The notes: generated from the letters alone by a model not told the origin. DNA of 47,718 bases from Chitinophagaceae bacterium UBA2789 (GCA_002352145.1 DEHX01000004.1:37549-85266), one strand, 5' to 3'; shown: positions 8,549 to 18,035, counted from the first letter of the stretch. Numbers and translations: made by a program.

Positions 8549-10939
8549 TTACTTACCTATAAGTTCCTGGGAGGTTGTAGCGGATAGCTCAACCTTTTTT
8601 TGTGCCGGTGCCAGATCATCAAAGTTTACATCCACCCGCAAGGCCTTCAATCCTGAAACACCCTGCAGTTCTTCCAGGTCATGCTTTTCGATACCAGGCT
8701 TGAGCAGATTTTTGTTTTGAAGAAACTCAATGTACTCAGTATACTCTTCTGCATCTTTGTGCTGTGTATATACGATCGCAATTTTTCCGGGCTGGGTAAG
8801 TCTTTCGTTTGTTTCTTTGATCCTTACCTTGTCAATACGCTTCTTTATGATCTCGTAACGAACATTGTAGGCTCCGTCCACATCAAATTTTCTTTCTTCA
8901 GTACGGAACAGTATTGCCAGCGCCTGGTTGTGTGAAAGAATAAGCTGTGTTGTACGAAGAGGAATCGTCAATTCACTTTCCAGGTTGTGAGTAAGTCGTG
9001 AGGCTTTTGCCAGTACGGTCAGTTGCCACATTTTCAGATTCCGTAAATAAATTTCATCAAACTTCTTCCTCGGCGTAAGTGACTGGCCCATGTAAATATT
9101 GAATTCCAGCCCATCGGTCACATAACGTTCAAAATAATGCGGATATACTTTTTGCGCAGCTATTTGTTCTTTGTCAATAAATCTCGATAATGTTTCGTTG
9201 ATACGGGTCACACTGTTCTCATAGTCTTTTCTGTGTTTGTATAGCATGCCCACCTGGGGGTCGAGAGCACTGAAATACTCCTCAATTACATTTTTCAATG
9301 ATGGCTCCACCGATCTTAAATGATTGAAAACAGAGGTTATCTGGCCATGAAAAAACTCATTGATGCTCATTTCTTCTTCTGACTGCAACACATCTGAAGC
9401 CGCGATAATATACTTGTTGATCTTAAATTCTATTTCCTGCAATAAGGGGAATGATATCTCAGCCTGTGCTTTCTTTACAACTCTTAATGCCAGTTCCAGT
9501 TGTTCAACGATATCGAGTTGGATAGAATGTGATCTTTCGGTAGATGAATTACGGATATCAATTGCGCTGTACAGCGGGAACACCTCATCAAAGGCAATGC
9601 GTTCAATTTTTACATCTTCTTTTGTAGACAGGTTAACTATATAATTAAGAGCTGCTTCAGTAAACTTCCATTCTACGGCTGGCTGCACGGCGGTAAATTT
9701 CTTTTTGATAACCCTGTCAACCTGTGAGTTCAGCTGTTCAAGGCTTTTCTCTAATCCAAGCGTAAATAATGGTATGGCCGGCTCAATTTTACTGATATGC
9801 TGAGGTTTCAATTGCCCGGGTATTGTAGAAGTGATCTCCAGCATGCCAATCAGGTCTTTTTTTAATTTCAGTGGGCAAAGAATAAGGCTCCGGCCACCTT
9901 CCAGGTGATAGTAGTGCAGGCACTGTACTTCATTGATGGATTGTTCTGTCAGTGTTTCGAAGAGAAGAGGCTGGTTATTATCCCTGAAGAGCAGTTTGCA
10001 ATAATCACTTATTTCATCTTTATCAGGTATGGATTTGAAATGCCTGAACAGAATACTATTTGTATTGTGTAAGTCAGAGTATACGTAGTGATTATTGATT
10101 TTGAAAAAAGGAGTAATGCCAATTGAAACATCCTTCATGCCTATGAGGCACTGTACCTGTTCTTCCAACTCGTTGTAAATAGAAGAATCCGAAAACGCAT
10201 TATTGTCAAGGAAGCGGTTTTTCATTTTAGCAATCACTTCCTGTTCTGTCATGTCATTGATGCGTAAAACAAAAAGTCCATCAAATACGAATTTCTCCAG
10301 CGGAATATGCTGCATCATCTCAGTAATATTCATCAACCGGTTGGTCTGTGATTCAATAACACTTTCAGGTAGTTTGGGCAGTTCACCAACGGGTCTTACC
10401 TCAATAAAACGACCATCTACCCGCAATTCCATATAACGAACCAGGCCTGTATCTGCATCCGGGTTAGAATAAACAGATCTGTATGTTTGTGAACTTTCAA
10501 GTCCATAGTATTTTTTCAAGATAAGTCCATAAGCAAATTGTAACCGTTGTGGGGTAAGGGCTGTATTTAGATCAAACTCAGGTATAGTAATGATATTTGT
10601 CTTTGGTTTCAACAGTTGTTTTTTAAACAGCGGCGATACATAAACGGCTTCCGGTTTAAAAGGGATGGAAACGCCGTACATAAAATTGGAGGTGGTAGGG
10701 GGAAAGACGGCTGATAATAATTCTTCGATCAGTTCACTGTGAGAACGAAGGTCGTTGATATCAGTAATGGGTTCCAGTAATTCGGGATGAGATTCAAACT
10801 CTTCTACCACCTGGCCATAAAGTTTCAGCATGCCGGGGTTACCTTCAGCAATATTCTTCTTCAGATACATTACCAGGGGCCTGAAACAAAGATTGCTGTT
10901 GAATTTTACTTCAGCAGGGGGTTGCTTATCGGTTTGCAT
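8549..10939 (-). CDS. Large cytosolic GAF-domain-like protein, function unknown
   Basis: 796 residues, no signal peptide and no membrane segment. A region at about residues 285-405 reads like a GAF domain (a sensor-type fold, with YYHLEGGRSLILCPLKLKKDLIGMLEITS resembling the core strands), flanked by long helical regions. I see no histidine kinase, GGDEF or DNA-binding motif at either end, so no output domain is visible. Such long single-GAF proteins occur in Bacteroidota genomes as uncharacterised GAF domain-containing proteins. The gene is preceded by a terminator that separates it from the beta-barrel gene upstream on the same strand. Confidence 0.7.
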   Translation of the reverse strand: MQTDKQPPAEVKFNSNLCFRPLVMYLKKNIAEGNPGMLKLYGQVVEEFESHPELLEPITDINDLRSHSELIEELLSAVFPPTTSNFMYGVSIPFKPEAVYVSPLFKKQLLKPKTNIITIPEFDLNTALTPQRLQFAYGLILKKYYGLESSQTYRSVYSNPDADTGLVRYMELRVDGRFIEVRPVGELPKLPESVIESQTNRLMNITEMMQHIPLEKFVFDGLFVLRINDMTEQEVIAKMKNRFLDNNAFSDSSIYNELEEQVQCLIGMKDVSIGITPFFKINNHYVYSDLHNTNSILFRHFKSIPDKDEISDYCKLLFRDNNQPLLFETLTEQSINEVQCLHYYHLEGGRSLILCPLKLKKDLIGMLEITSTIPGQLKPQHISKIEPAIPLFTLGLEKSLEQLNSQVDRVIKKKFTAVQPAVEWKFTEAALNYIVNLSTKEDVKIERIAFDEVFPLYSAIDIRNSSTERSHSIQLDIVEQLELALRVVKKAQAEISFPLLQEIEFKINKYIIAASDVLQSEEEMSINEFFHGQITSVFNHLRSVEPSLKNVIEEYFSALDPQVGMLYKHRKDYENSVTRINETLSRFIDKEQIAAQKVYPHYFERYVTDGLEFNIYMGQSLTPRKKFDEIYLRNLKMWQLTVLAKASRLTHNLESELTIPLRTTQLILSHNQALAILFRTEERKFDVDGAYNVRYEIIKKRIDKVRIKETNERLTQPGKIAIVYTQHKDAEEYTEYIEFLQNKNLLKPGIEKHDLEELQGVSGLKALRVDVNFDDLAPAQKKVELSATTSQELIGK

Positions 10940-11042
10940 AGCAGAAGTTTTAATTACTGTTGCTGGGCTCAGGTAAAATTAACGAATATGTTATTTGTTT
11001 CGCAGTGACTCTTTTGAAATAAACAATCACCAAGACCATAAA

Positions 11043-11064
11043 AAAACCGCTGATTACCGGTTTT
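11043..11064 (-). terminator. Intrinsic terminator after the 11082-11999 gene
   Basis: On the minus strand AAAACCG pairs with CGGTTTT over 7 bp around an 8-base loop, directly followed by more T residues (the A run at 11041-11046 on the plus strand). It sits 18 bases after the beta-barrel stop codon. Confidence 0.75.
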
Positions 11065-11081
11065 CACCGAAGCTTTTGGTA

Positions 11082-11999
11082 CTATCTTCTTAGTCTGCCA
11101 AGAGTTACGCCGATCTTAAGCTGAATAGTGAAGAAGGCGTCATCGTCCTTTGGATCGCCACGTTGTTCTCCGGCAACAGGAACATCGCTCGGCACCAGTT
11201 CTTGTCTGCGGCTGTATAACTGTTGCGCAACAGCAGCGAGGTTTGCAGGCAAATAATTGGTAAAAAGAGTTGGGTCTACATATTCGGTACTTACGTCATC
11301 AAGATAATCGGTAAAGAGTTTTCTGTGCACAAATTCAAGCCGGGCATTCAGAAATGAATTGATCTCGTATTTCAGGCCTAAACCGCCCAGCAGATTGAAC
11401 TGGGTCAACTCATAAGTCTTTCTGTCCTTGTACTCATTAAATCCTTGTCCTTCCAGTCTTAATGGTTGAAGGGCATACCATTGTCCGTTAAGTTCTGCCT
11501 GCGGGTCGAATGTATAAATACCACCACCAACAATTGCATAAGGCGAAATGCGTGGCGCTTCATCCTCATCATAATCCTTGAAGAACAAAGGGTGCACTTC
11601 AAAGGCCAGTTGTATTTCGCTGATCTTGCTTTTGAAACTCAGGTTCCGTTCGTAGCGGCCAAAAGTTGAACCCGCAACATTTTTCAAGATGCTGTCATAA
11701 CCGGTTACTTCGCCAAACGTCCCTTCCAGCCGGAGGCCAGCCATGTTTTTATACATGGCTGTTGCATAGAAACCATAGCTTGGCCTGGCAGTAGCCCAAC
11801 GAAGGTCTTTTATAAAGTTTTTTCCTACACCTTTTTTGCCGCCTAAATCTGTTAGTGCATTCATAATACCACCAGAAACGCCCAACTCCATCACTACAGC
11901 ATTATCGTAATATTTATTATTGTAATAATAATACTGAGCTTTCAGGGTTGTACTATAAAAAACACTGCTTAAAATCGCCAGTACGAAATATTTTCTCAT
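11082..11999 (-). CDS. Outer-membrane beta-barrel protein
   Basis: 305 residues with a signal peptide (MRKYFVLAILSSVFYSTTLKAQ) followed by a tyrosine-rich stretch and amphipathic strands with alternating aromatic residues (GFYATAMY, LRLEGTFGEVTGY, ISEIQLAFEVHPLFF, YAIVGGGIYTF, LGGLGLKYEINSFLNARLEFVHRKLF), ending in a predicted last strand FTIQLKIGVTLGRLRR. This matches the general outer-membrane beta-barrel (OmpA/porin-like) superfamily of Bacteroidota, often annotated as PorT-like or beta-barrel domain proteins. Specific function is unknown. A TTG two codons upstream could also initiate; I chose the ATG. Confidence 0.75.
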   Translation of the reverse strand: MRKYFVLAILSSVFYSTTLKAQYYYYNNKYYDNAVVMELGVSGGIMNALTDLGGKKGVGKNFIKDLRWATARPSYGFYATAMYKNMAGLRLEGTFGEVTGYDSILKNVAGSTFGRYERNLSFKSKISEIQLAFEVHPLFFKDYDEDEAPRISPYAIVGGGIYTFDPQAELNGQWYALQPLRLEGQGFNEYKDRKTYELTQFNLLGGLGLKYEINSFLNARLEFVHRKLFTDYLDDVSTEYVDPTLFTNYLPANLAAVAQQLYSRRQELVPSDVPVAGEQRGDPKDDDAFFTIQLKIGVTLGRLRR

Positions 12000-12097
12000 C
12001 CTCAATCTTTTTCAGGTTAAACGTTGATTTTACAAAGGGAGTGGATTGATGAGAGGAAAAATAAAAATAGGAAGAAACGATACCGGTGAAGTTTAAT

Positions 12098-12739
12098 TTA
12101 TTGTAATGTTGAAAAATACCTGCAAACTGTTTGTAACCCGCATTTCTCACATTTGGGGGTTCTTGCCAGGCAGGTATATCGGCCGTGTAAGATCAGCCAG
12201 TGGTGGGCTTTATGAATAAGGTGGCCAGGGATATTTTTGATCAGTATCTTTTCAACAGCTAATGGAGTAGAGGCTGTCTGTGGCACTAAACCAATCCGTT
12301 TGCTAACCCTGAACACATGGGTATCAACGGCCATATTAGGCTGCTTGTCTACCACCGATGTAATAACATTGGCGGTTTTTCTTCCTACTCCCGGTAATTG
12401 CACCAGTTCTTCCACTGTCATCGGTATGGCTCCGTGAAATTGATTCACTACCTTATTGGCCATTCCAATAAGGTGCTTTGTTTTGTTGTTGGGATAGGAA
12501 ATACTTTTTACCAGGGGGAGCAAGTCCTCAAATGTTGCTTTGCTAAGCGATTGAACAGTTGGGTATTTTTCGAATATAGCGGGGGTGGTCATATTCACCC
12601 TCTTATCGGTACATTGGGCAGAAAGAATTACTGCCACTAATAACTGGTACGGATCACTGAATTCCAATTCGGTTTCAGCAACGGGCATATTCTTCTCAAA
12701 ATAATCAATTACGAAAGTGTAACGTTCTTTCCGGGTCAT
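12098..12739 (-). CDS. nth: Endonuclease III
   Basis: 213 residues, standard length for Nth. DNA N-glycosylase/AP lyase of base-excision repair acting on oxidised pyrimidines. The helix-hairpin-helix motif LPGVGRKTANV contains the catalytic lysine, and AVDTHVFRV contains the catalytic aspartate. The C-terminal 4Fe-4S cluster motif is complete: C-x6-C-x2-C-x5-C in CLARTPKCEKCGLQTVC. The frame extends upstream but that part reads as non-conserved sequence, so the ATG at 12739 (MTRKERYTFVIDYF) is preferred. It sits 4 bases after a promoter-like box, implying a leaderless message. Confidence 0.95.
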   Translation of the reverse strand: MTRKERYTFVIDYFEKNMPVAETELEFSDPYQLLVAVILSAQCTDKRVNMTTPAIFEKYPTVQSLSKATFEDLLPLVKSISYPNNKTKHLIGMANKVVNQFHGAIPMTVEELVQLPGVGRKTANVITSVVDKQPNMAVDTHVFRVSKRIGLVPQTASTPLAVEKILIKNIPGHLIHKAHHWLILHGRYTCLARTPKCEKCGLQTVCRYFSTLQ

Positions 12740-12743
12740 GCTG

Positions 12744-12774
12744 CAAATAAAGCGAATAGAAAATAACCGGCAAA
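12744..12774 (-). promoter_or_regulatory. Promoter for nth (TTTG-N19-TTTATTTG)
   Basis: On the minus strand a TTTG (12771-12774) is followed by exactly 19 bases and TTTATTTG (12744-12751), one mismatch from TAnnTTTG. The nth ATG begins 4 bases downstream, so transcription would start at or next to the start codon. Confidence 0.5.
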
Positions 12775-12797
12775 CAAGCGGAGGTATAGAATAAAAA

Positions 12798-12820
12798 AAT
12801 CCCGGCTTGCGGCCAGGATT
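12798..12820 (-). terminator. Intrinsic terminator after the 12846-13079 gene
   Basis: On the minus strand AATCCTGGC pairs with GCCGGGATT (9 bp with one G-U) around the loop CGCAA, followed by a run of seven T. A textbook Rho-independent terminator. Confidence 0.88.
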
Positions 12821-12845
12821 AAATGCTTTTACGTTGGTTAATTGG

Positions 12846-13079
12846 TTATTGTACTTCCTCAGCTGATTTTTCCCTTGCATAGTTCAGTACATTCAGTACT
12901 ACTTCTGTGCGGGGCGAAACAACGATTTTGTCAAGTCTTTGCATCGAAGCTTTAAGAACGGTCAGCTTTTCACGAAGTGTCCAGTCTTTTTGTAAAGCCT
13001 CTTCAATAGCCTTCGTCTGATCGTCGGAGGTTTCCTTGTACAAATACAATAAAAGATCCTCAGGAGTAAAAATGGTCAT
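12846..13079 (-). CDS. Conserved small protein of unknown function, 77 aa
   Basis: Soluble, mostly helical product starting MTIFTPEDLLLYLYKETS, with no signal peptide. The pattern (short helix with acidic residues, then KAIEEALQKDWTLREKLTVLK) resembles the N-terminal module of the putative anti-sigma protein at 44700-45830 (acidic, LxxYxxxE, then an LREKL/LKEEL helix), suggesting distant kinship with the anti-sigma zinc-finger-like module but without cysteines. The ATG at 13079 is used; the frame two codons further up starts with TTG. A strong terminator follows. Function unknown. Confidence 0.75.
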   Translation of the reverse strand: MTIFTPEDLLLYLYKETSDDQTKAIEEALQKDWTLREKLTVLKASMQRLDKIVVSPRTEVVLNVLNYAREKSAEEVQ

Positions 13080-13184
13080 TGGCAAACCGATTAAATGTCC
13101 AAAAATTAATTTGTCCTTGATAACTGATTTTGTGAACGTCCGTCTTATTAACGGGGGCTGGTTTGCCTTATTGTGTGGAGAATG

Positions 13185-13502
13185 CTAATTATTGGTATTA
13201 TCGGGTTTTTCCGATATAATGAAAAGTTCCTCGTTATCCCTTTTCATCAGGTATTTTTCCCGGGCATATTTTTCCAGGGTGGCGGGGTTATTCTTAAGTG
13301 CCTCTAATTCTTTACGTTCTGTAGCAATTTGGGTGGTGTAATGTTTCTTGCTTTGCTGCAGGTCACGAAGCTCTTTTTGCCTTTCCATTTGGGTGAAAAG
13401 GTCGTTTTTATCTAAAAACAGCATTACAGCGCAAAAAACTGCAAAAGCAATCAGGTATTTATTGCGTAGCCAGGAAGGAATATGGGTCAGGACTTTATTC
13501 AT
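13185..13502 (-). CDS. Septum formation initiator (FtsB/DivIC-like)
   Basis: 105 residues with one N-terminal membrane segment (about 15-30, NKYLIAFAVFCAVMLFL) followed by a coiled coil (QMERQKELRDLQQSKKHYTTQIATERKELEAL) and the family signature LEKYAREKYLMKRDNEELFII. FtsB/DivIC proteins are bitopic members of the FtsQLB divisome complex. It lies downstream of eno on the same strand, an arrangement also seen for ftsB in other bacteria. A 15-bp inverted repeat lies between them. Confidence 0.88.
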   Translation of the reverse strand: MNKVLTHIPSWLRNKYLIAFAVFCAVMLFLDKNDLFTQMERQKELRDLQQSKKHYTTQIATERKELEALKNNPATLEKYAREKYLMKRDNEELFIISEKPDNTNN

Positions 13503-13526
13503 AGTATTGGTTCATTTTTTTGGTTC

Positions 13527-13573
13527 ATAGTTCACGGTTTATGGATGTTTGTTTTCCCTAAACCGTGAACTAT
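13527..13573. repeat. Perfect 15-bp inverted repeat between eno and the ftsB-like gene
   Basis: ATAGTTCACGGTTTA (13527-13541) and TAAACCGTGAACTAT (13559-13573) are perfect complements with a 17-base spacer. It begins 10 bases after the eno stop. No T-run follows on the minus strand, so it is not a classical terminator; it could be an mRNA stabilising or processing hairpin or a small repeat element. Confidence 0.7.
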
Positions 13574-13583
13574 AAGGTATAAA

Positions 13584-14873
13584 CTACTTTCCAAATTTAA
13601 TCTTTCCCTTTGGATATACGGCGGAGCTGCCTAATAATTCTTCGATTCTTAACAGCTGGTTGTATTTGGCCATGCGGTCTGTTCTGGAGGCAGAGCCTGT
13701 TTTTATTTGCCCACAATTCAACGCAACAGCCAGATCAGCAATCGTAGTGTCTTCTGTTTCGCCGCTGCGGTGGCTCATAATGGTGTTGTACCCGTTATGC
13801 TGTGCCAGTGTTACGGCATTGATGGTTTCTGTCACCGTTCCGATCTGGTTTACTTTTACCAGCAACGCATTGCCTATGCCTTTGTCGATTCCCTGCTGTA
13901 AACGGGTCACATTCGTTACAAAAAGGTCATCACCCACCAACTGGCATTTGCTGCCAACTGCCTCGCTCAGCATTTTCCAGCCATTCCAGTCATCTTCCGC
14001 CATACCATCTTCAATGCTGCAGATAGGATATTTTTTTACCCATCCTTCCCAGTATTTGGCCAACTGCTCACTGCTCATCTCTTTGCCGCTGCTTTTATGG
14101 AAGACATATTTTTTCTTCTTGCTGTCCCATAATTCGCTGTTAGCTGCATCCATAGCAATCATTACCTGTGAGCCTGCCTTGTAACCGGCTGCATCTATTG
14201 CTGTCAACACGGTTTCAATCGCTTCTTCATTGCTTTGAATGTTGGGGGCAAAACCGCCTTCATCTCCTACATTGGTGCTGTATCCTTTTTTCTTAAGGAC
14301 AGATTTTAATGCATGAAATATTTCCACACCCCAGCGGAGACCTTCGCTGAAACTTGGTGCGCCTACAGGCATCACCATGAATTCCTGGAAGTCAATTTTG
14401 TTATCTGCATGGGCCCCACCATTGAGGATATTCATCATAGGCACAGGCAATATTTTAGCATTGGTACCACCGATATACCGGTATAAAGGCAATGAAGCTT
14501 CTTCAGCAGCCGCTTTGGCCACAGCCATACTTACAGCCAGTATGGCATTGGCACCGAGTTTTCCTTTGTTGGGAGTGCCGTCCAATTGTATCATCATTTC
14601 ATCAATACCCGTTTGATCGGCTACATCATAACCGAGCAGAGCCGGGGCTAAGGATTCATTTACATTTTTAACGGCTTTCAGCACACCCTTTCCGAGGTAT
14701 TTCTTTTTATCACTATCACGAAGTTCAACGGCTTCATGTATACCGGTACTTGCTCCACTGGGTACGGCAGCCCTCCCTATAGCACCTTCATCTGTAATAA
14801 CGTCTACTTCCACAGTGGGATTACCCCTGGAATCTAAGATCTGTCTGGCAAAAATTTCAGCGATGTAACTCAT
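13584..14873 (-). CDS. eno: Enolase
   Basis: 429 residues, the normal length. Converts 2-phosphoglycerate to phosphoenolpyruvate in glycolysis. Visible motifs: the N-terminal ARQILDSRGNPTVEVD loop, the catalytic-loop VPSGASTGIHEA, the metal ligands in MAMDAANSE, SIEDGMAEDDW and LVGDDLFVTN, the catalytic lysine in LVKVNQIGT, and the signature MSHRSGETED. All appear intact. An upstream in-frame extension of 26 codons has no family match, so the ATG at 14873 is used. Confidence 0.98.
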   Translation of the reverse strand: MSYIAEIFARQILDSRGNPTVEVDVITDEGAIGRAAVPSGASTGIHEAVELRDSDKKKYLGKGVLKAVKNVNESLAPALLGYDVADQTGIDEMMIQLDGTPNKGKLGANAILAVSMAVAKAAAEEASLPLYRYIGGTNAKILPVPMMNILNGGAHADNKIDFQEFMVMPVGAPSFSEGLRWGVEIFHALKSVLKKKGYSTNVGDEGGFAPNIQSNEEAIETVLTAIDAAGYKAGSQVMIAMDAANSELWDSKKKKYVFHKSSGKEMSSEQLAKYWEGWVKKYPICSIEDGMAEDDWNGWKMLSEAVGSKCQLVGDDLFVTNVTRLQQGIDKGIGNALLVKVNQIGTVTETINAVTLAQHNGYNTIMSHRSGETEDTTIADLAVALNCGQIKTGSASRTDRMAKYNQLLRIEELLGSSAVYPKGKIKFGK

Positions 14874-14988
14874 AATTTGAAGGAGATTAAAGATTAAAAA
14901 ATCAGTTGTTATGGCAGGCCGTCGAGGTGCAAAGAAACGGTGTTTTTGCAAACGAAATACTGATACCGGTTTTCTTGGCTTTTTTCAA

Positions 14989-14996
14989 TAAGTTTG
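14989..14996 (+). promoter_or_regulatory. -7 promoter element for the first adhesin gene
   Basis: TAAGTTTG is an exact TAnnTTTG match 16 bases before the ATG at 15013. No convincing -33 element. Confidence 0.45.
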
Positions 14997-15012
14997 GAAA
15001 TAATTTTTCTGG

Positions 15013-17952
15013 ATGCGGGTAAGGTTTATCAGTGTAATTTTTAGCATACTATTTCTAACCGGAGTTTCAAAGGCGCAGACCGGGCTTTGTCCTCCCAATC
15101 TTGATTTTGAACAGGGCGACTTTACTAACTGGGTTTGCCGAACCGGAGTTGCTGATCTTGTTGGCGGATTAAATACAATAACATGGACTGGAACCGGACC
15201 CAATCCAACTTTACACAGGATCATTACTGCTCCCGGTGGCAGGGATAATTTTGGCAATTTTCCTGAGTTATGTCCTAACGGTAGTGGTTTTACTGCCAAG
15301 ATCGGAAATGAAACTGCTTCTGTAACTGGTGGTATAGGAAAAGAGGCAAGCGGAATTTCGTATACCTATACTATACCAGCATCCACCACCACTTTTTCTG
15401 TTTTATTTCACTATGCTATCGTTTTAGAAAACCCCAACCATATTCCTGAGGAACAACCAAGATTCAGAGCCAGGATCAGGGATCTTTCAACAGGCAATAC
15501 GATTCCTTGTGTTACGTTTGATTTTACTGCTTCTGCTGGTCTTCCCGGCTTTTTGCAGTCCGATGTAAACCCAAATGTTATTTATAAATCATGGACTCCG
15601 GTTACGCTGAATTTATCAGGACTTGCCGGCAGGACGATTGAAATCGAGTTCATTGTGTCAGAGTGTACAAGAAACGGACATTTTGCCTATGCTTACGTTG
15701 ATGTAAATAGCAATTGTAATGGAGCTATTTCCGGGACTTATATATGTCCAGGCAACCCCGGAATCACATTAACAGCTCCCTTTGGCTTTCAGAATTATAC
15801 ATGGTATTCAGATAATACTTTTACGACTGTTTTATCTAACACACAATCACTGGTTTTGAATCCGGCGCCGGCTGTTGGTACATTATTTCCCGTGATAGTG
15901 GACCCTTATCCCGGGTTTGGTTGCCGGGACACATTATATGCTGATGTGCAGGTGGCTACAGCACCGGTTTCTAATGCAGGCCCCGACCAACAGGTTTGTA
16001 TTGGCCAGCCTGTACAGATTGGCACCACTAGTACACCAGGATATAACTATTCATGGTCGCCGGCCGGGCAAGTCAGCAATCCTACCAGTTCTAATCCCTT
16101 TGCCTGGGTATCCAATGCTACCCCGGTCGAGTTTGAAGTAATAACTACAGATATTTTGACTGGTTGTCAATCAAGAGATACAACCATTATGACGGGTCAA
16201 TCAGTAGATACTGCGATGGTGGTAACAGGCAAAACAACTTATTGTGCAGGTGATGCCAATCCGGGTATATTGACTATTGGTACAATCCAACCGGTTACGA
16301 TACAATGGTACGATGGAGTTTCGCCTATTGCGGGTGCAAATGGTATTACCTTTCAGCCAATAACATCTGGAAACTACTGGGCGCAGTTACAAGGGGCTAT
16401 TTGTACAGATTCTACAAGGATCGTCCCTTTTACTATTAACCCATTACCGGTTGCTAATGCAGGACCCGATGCATCTGTGTGCAGCAATCAGCAAATTCAA
16501 TTAGGTACGGCGCCAGATCCTGCCAACACCTACACCTGGTCGCCGGCAGCGCAGGTAAGCAACCCCGCTATTGCTAATCCAATGGCCTGGTCAGTGGGAA
16601 CTACCCCACAGCAGTTTATTGTACAGGTGGTAAATGCGGCAACAGGTTGCAGGGCCAGTGATACCACTCTCATTACCGGCCTGGTAGTGGATGATGCTAT
16701 TTTGCTTACTGGCAAAAAAGACTTTTGTGACGGCGATCCTGCCGGCGGTGTGCTTTCAGTAAATAGCAGCCTGGTGGCTGTACAGTGGTATAATGGTAAT
16801 GCTGCTATACCCGGCGCTACGGGTGCCAGCTATCAGCCATTGGTAACAGGGAATTATTGGGCACAGGTAAGCGATCTCGGTTGCACAGATTCTACATTAA
16901 CAATACCGTTTAATATTTATGCAATACCAGTAGCGGGATTTACCGCCAGCAGTGATACGGGTTGCGTAACTAATAACTCCTTTACGTTCACCAATAACTC
17001 CACGGTGAGTGATGGCTCTGCAATGAGTTATCTCTGGCAGTTCAGCGATGGCACAACACAATCAGTTACGGATGCAGTTAAAACTTTCGCTGCAACCGGG
17101 ACCTATACCGTGAGACTGATAACAACTACAGGTACAGGATGTGCAGATACGTCTGCATTTTCTACAGTCCGCATCATGCCCAATGGTAAAGCAAATTTTA
17201 GCTGGGATTCTATTTGCGTAGACAGACCTATGCAATATCTGAACCTAAGTAATGAGAATGGCTCGCCACAGGTCAATTATTCCTGGAGCTTACAGGATGG
17301 CAATCCGGATGTATTGGTCAAAGATCCTCCCTCCGTTACTTACGGCACTGCCGGAACAATAGATGTTGTATTGAGATTGACAGCGCTTGGCTGCGAAGCT
17401 TATCCTGACTCCATTGTGAAAAAAGTACAGGTAAATAAACCTGAGCCGGGTATTCGTTACCGGGATATTACAGTGCCGCAGGGCGCCAAAAAATTTATCA
17501 ACGTAAGGGATACTGTAGGAAATACCTACTTGTGGCAGCCCCGGTTACAATTGAATAATTATTATACAAGGTTTGCAGAATTTACAGCCGTAAATGATGT
17601 ACTGTATACTATCACTATTACCGACCCTCATACATGTATTACAGTAGACACTTTGCAGATGCTGGTGCTGAAAAAGCCCGGGTATTACCTGCCGACTGCT
17701 TTTACACCTAATGGTGATGGTCTCAATGATATTGTAAGGCCTTACCTGGTCGGTATGAAATCCTTAAAGAGTTTTTCCATTTTTAACCGTTGGGGTAACC
17801 TGATCTTCTATTCTACCAGGGAAGGAGAAGGCTGGGACGGTAAGAGCAAGGGAATAGCCCAGGATGGCGGTGTATATGTGTGGATGCTTGAATTTTATAC
17901 CAATGATAATAAGCTGGTGACTGAGAAAGGCACCATCACCCTTATACGATGA
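15013..17952 (+). CDS. T9SS-exported adhesin with gliding-motility C-terminal domain (long paralogue)
   Basis: 979 residues. Signal peptide (about 1-21, ending SKAQ), then a beta-sandwich, lectin-like domain (about 25-240, CPPNLDFEQGDFTNW...), two tandem Ig/SprB-like repeats each starting with NAGPD and containing YxWSPAxQVSNP and TGC.xxDTT (about 315-400 and 485-565), a PKD domain (about 640-710), and a C-terminal type B sorting domain (about 890-979) with the signature LPTAFTPNGDGLNDIVRP and WGNLIFYSTREGEGWDGKSKG. It should be secreted by the type IX system and attached to the cell surface, for example for adhesion or gliding. It shares its N-terminal domain and C-terminal signal with the protein at 20816-22774. 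Confidence 0.9.
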   Translation: MRVRFISVIFSILFLTGVSKAQTGLCPPNLDFEQGDFTNWVCRTGVADLVGGLNTITWTGTGPNPTLHRIITAPGGRDNFGNFPELCPNGSGFTAKIGNETASVTGGIGKEASGISYTYTIPASTTTFSVLFHYAIVLENPNHIPEEQPRFRARIRDLSTGNTIPCVTFDFTASAGLPGFLQSDVNPNVIYKSWTPVTLNLSGLAGRTIEIEFIVSECTRNGHFAYAYVDVNSNCNGAISGTYICPGNPGITLTAPFGFQNYTWYSDNTFTTVLSNTQSLVLNPAPAVGTLFPVIVDPYPGFGCRDTLYADVQVATAPVSNAGPDQQVCIGQPVQIGTTSTPGYNYSWSPAGQVSNPTSSNPFAWVSNATPVEFEVITTDILTGCQSRDTTIMTGQSVDTAMVVTGKTTYCAGDANPGILTIGTIQPVTIQWYDGVSPIAGANGITFQPITSGNYWAQLQGAICTDSTRIVPFTINPLPVANAGPDASVCSNQQIQLGTAPDPANTYTWSPAAQVSNPAIANPMAWSVGTTPQQFIVQVVNAATGCRASDTTLITGLVVDDAILLTGKKDFCDGDPAGGVLSVNSSLVAVQWYNGNAAIPGATGASYQPLVTGNYWAQVSDLGCTDSTLTIPFNIYAIPVAGFTASSDTGCVTNNSFTFTNNSTVSDGSAMSYLWQFSDGTTQSVTDAVKTFAATGTYTVRLITTTGTGCADTSAFSTVRIMPNGKANFSWDSICVDRPMQYLNLSNENGSPQVNYSWSLQDGNPDVLVKDPPSVTYGTAGTIDVVLRLTALGCEAYPDSIVKKVQVNKPEPGIRYRDITVPQGAKKFINVRDTVGNTYLWQPRLQLNNYYTRFAEFTAVNDVLYTITITDPHTCITVDTLQMLVLKKPGYYLPTAFTPNGDGLNDIVRPYLVGMKSLKSFSIFNRWGNLIFYSTREGEGWDGKSKGIAQDGGVYVWMLEFYTNDNKLVTEKGTITLIR

Positions 17953-18035
17953 CGCATCCATCCGGTTATTTACAAGCGGTTACCCGTTTTCAGAAATTGA
18001 TTTTACTTTAGACTGAATCATAAAACCTTACAATT

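Noticed and set aside
13660..14184. 174-codon plus-strand frame opposite eno
   Set aside because: Mirror of the enolase codon pattern; enolase catalytic motifs are intact on the other strand.
15013..17952. Repeats inside the adhesin as a possible CRISPR or tandem DNA repeat
   Set aside because: The repeats are at protein level (NAGPD Ig-like domains of about 85 residues) with diverged DNA, in an open reading frame.
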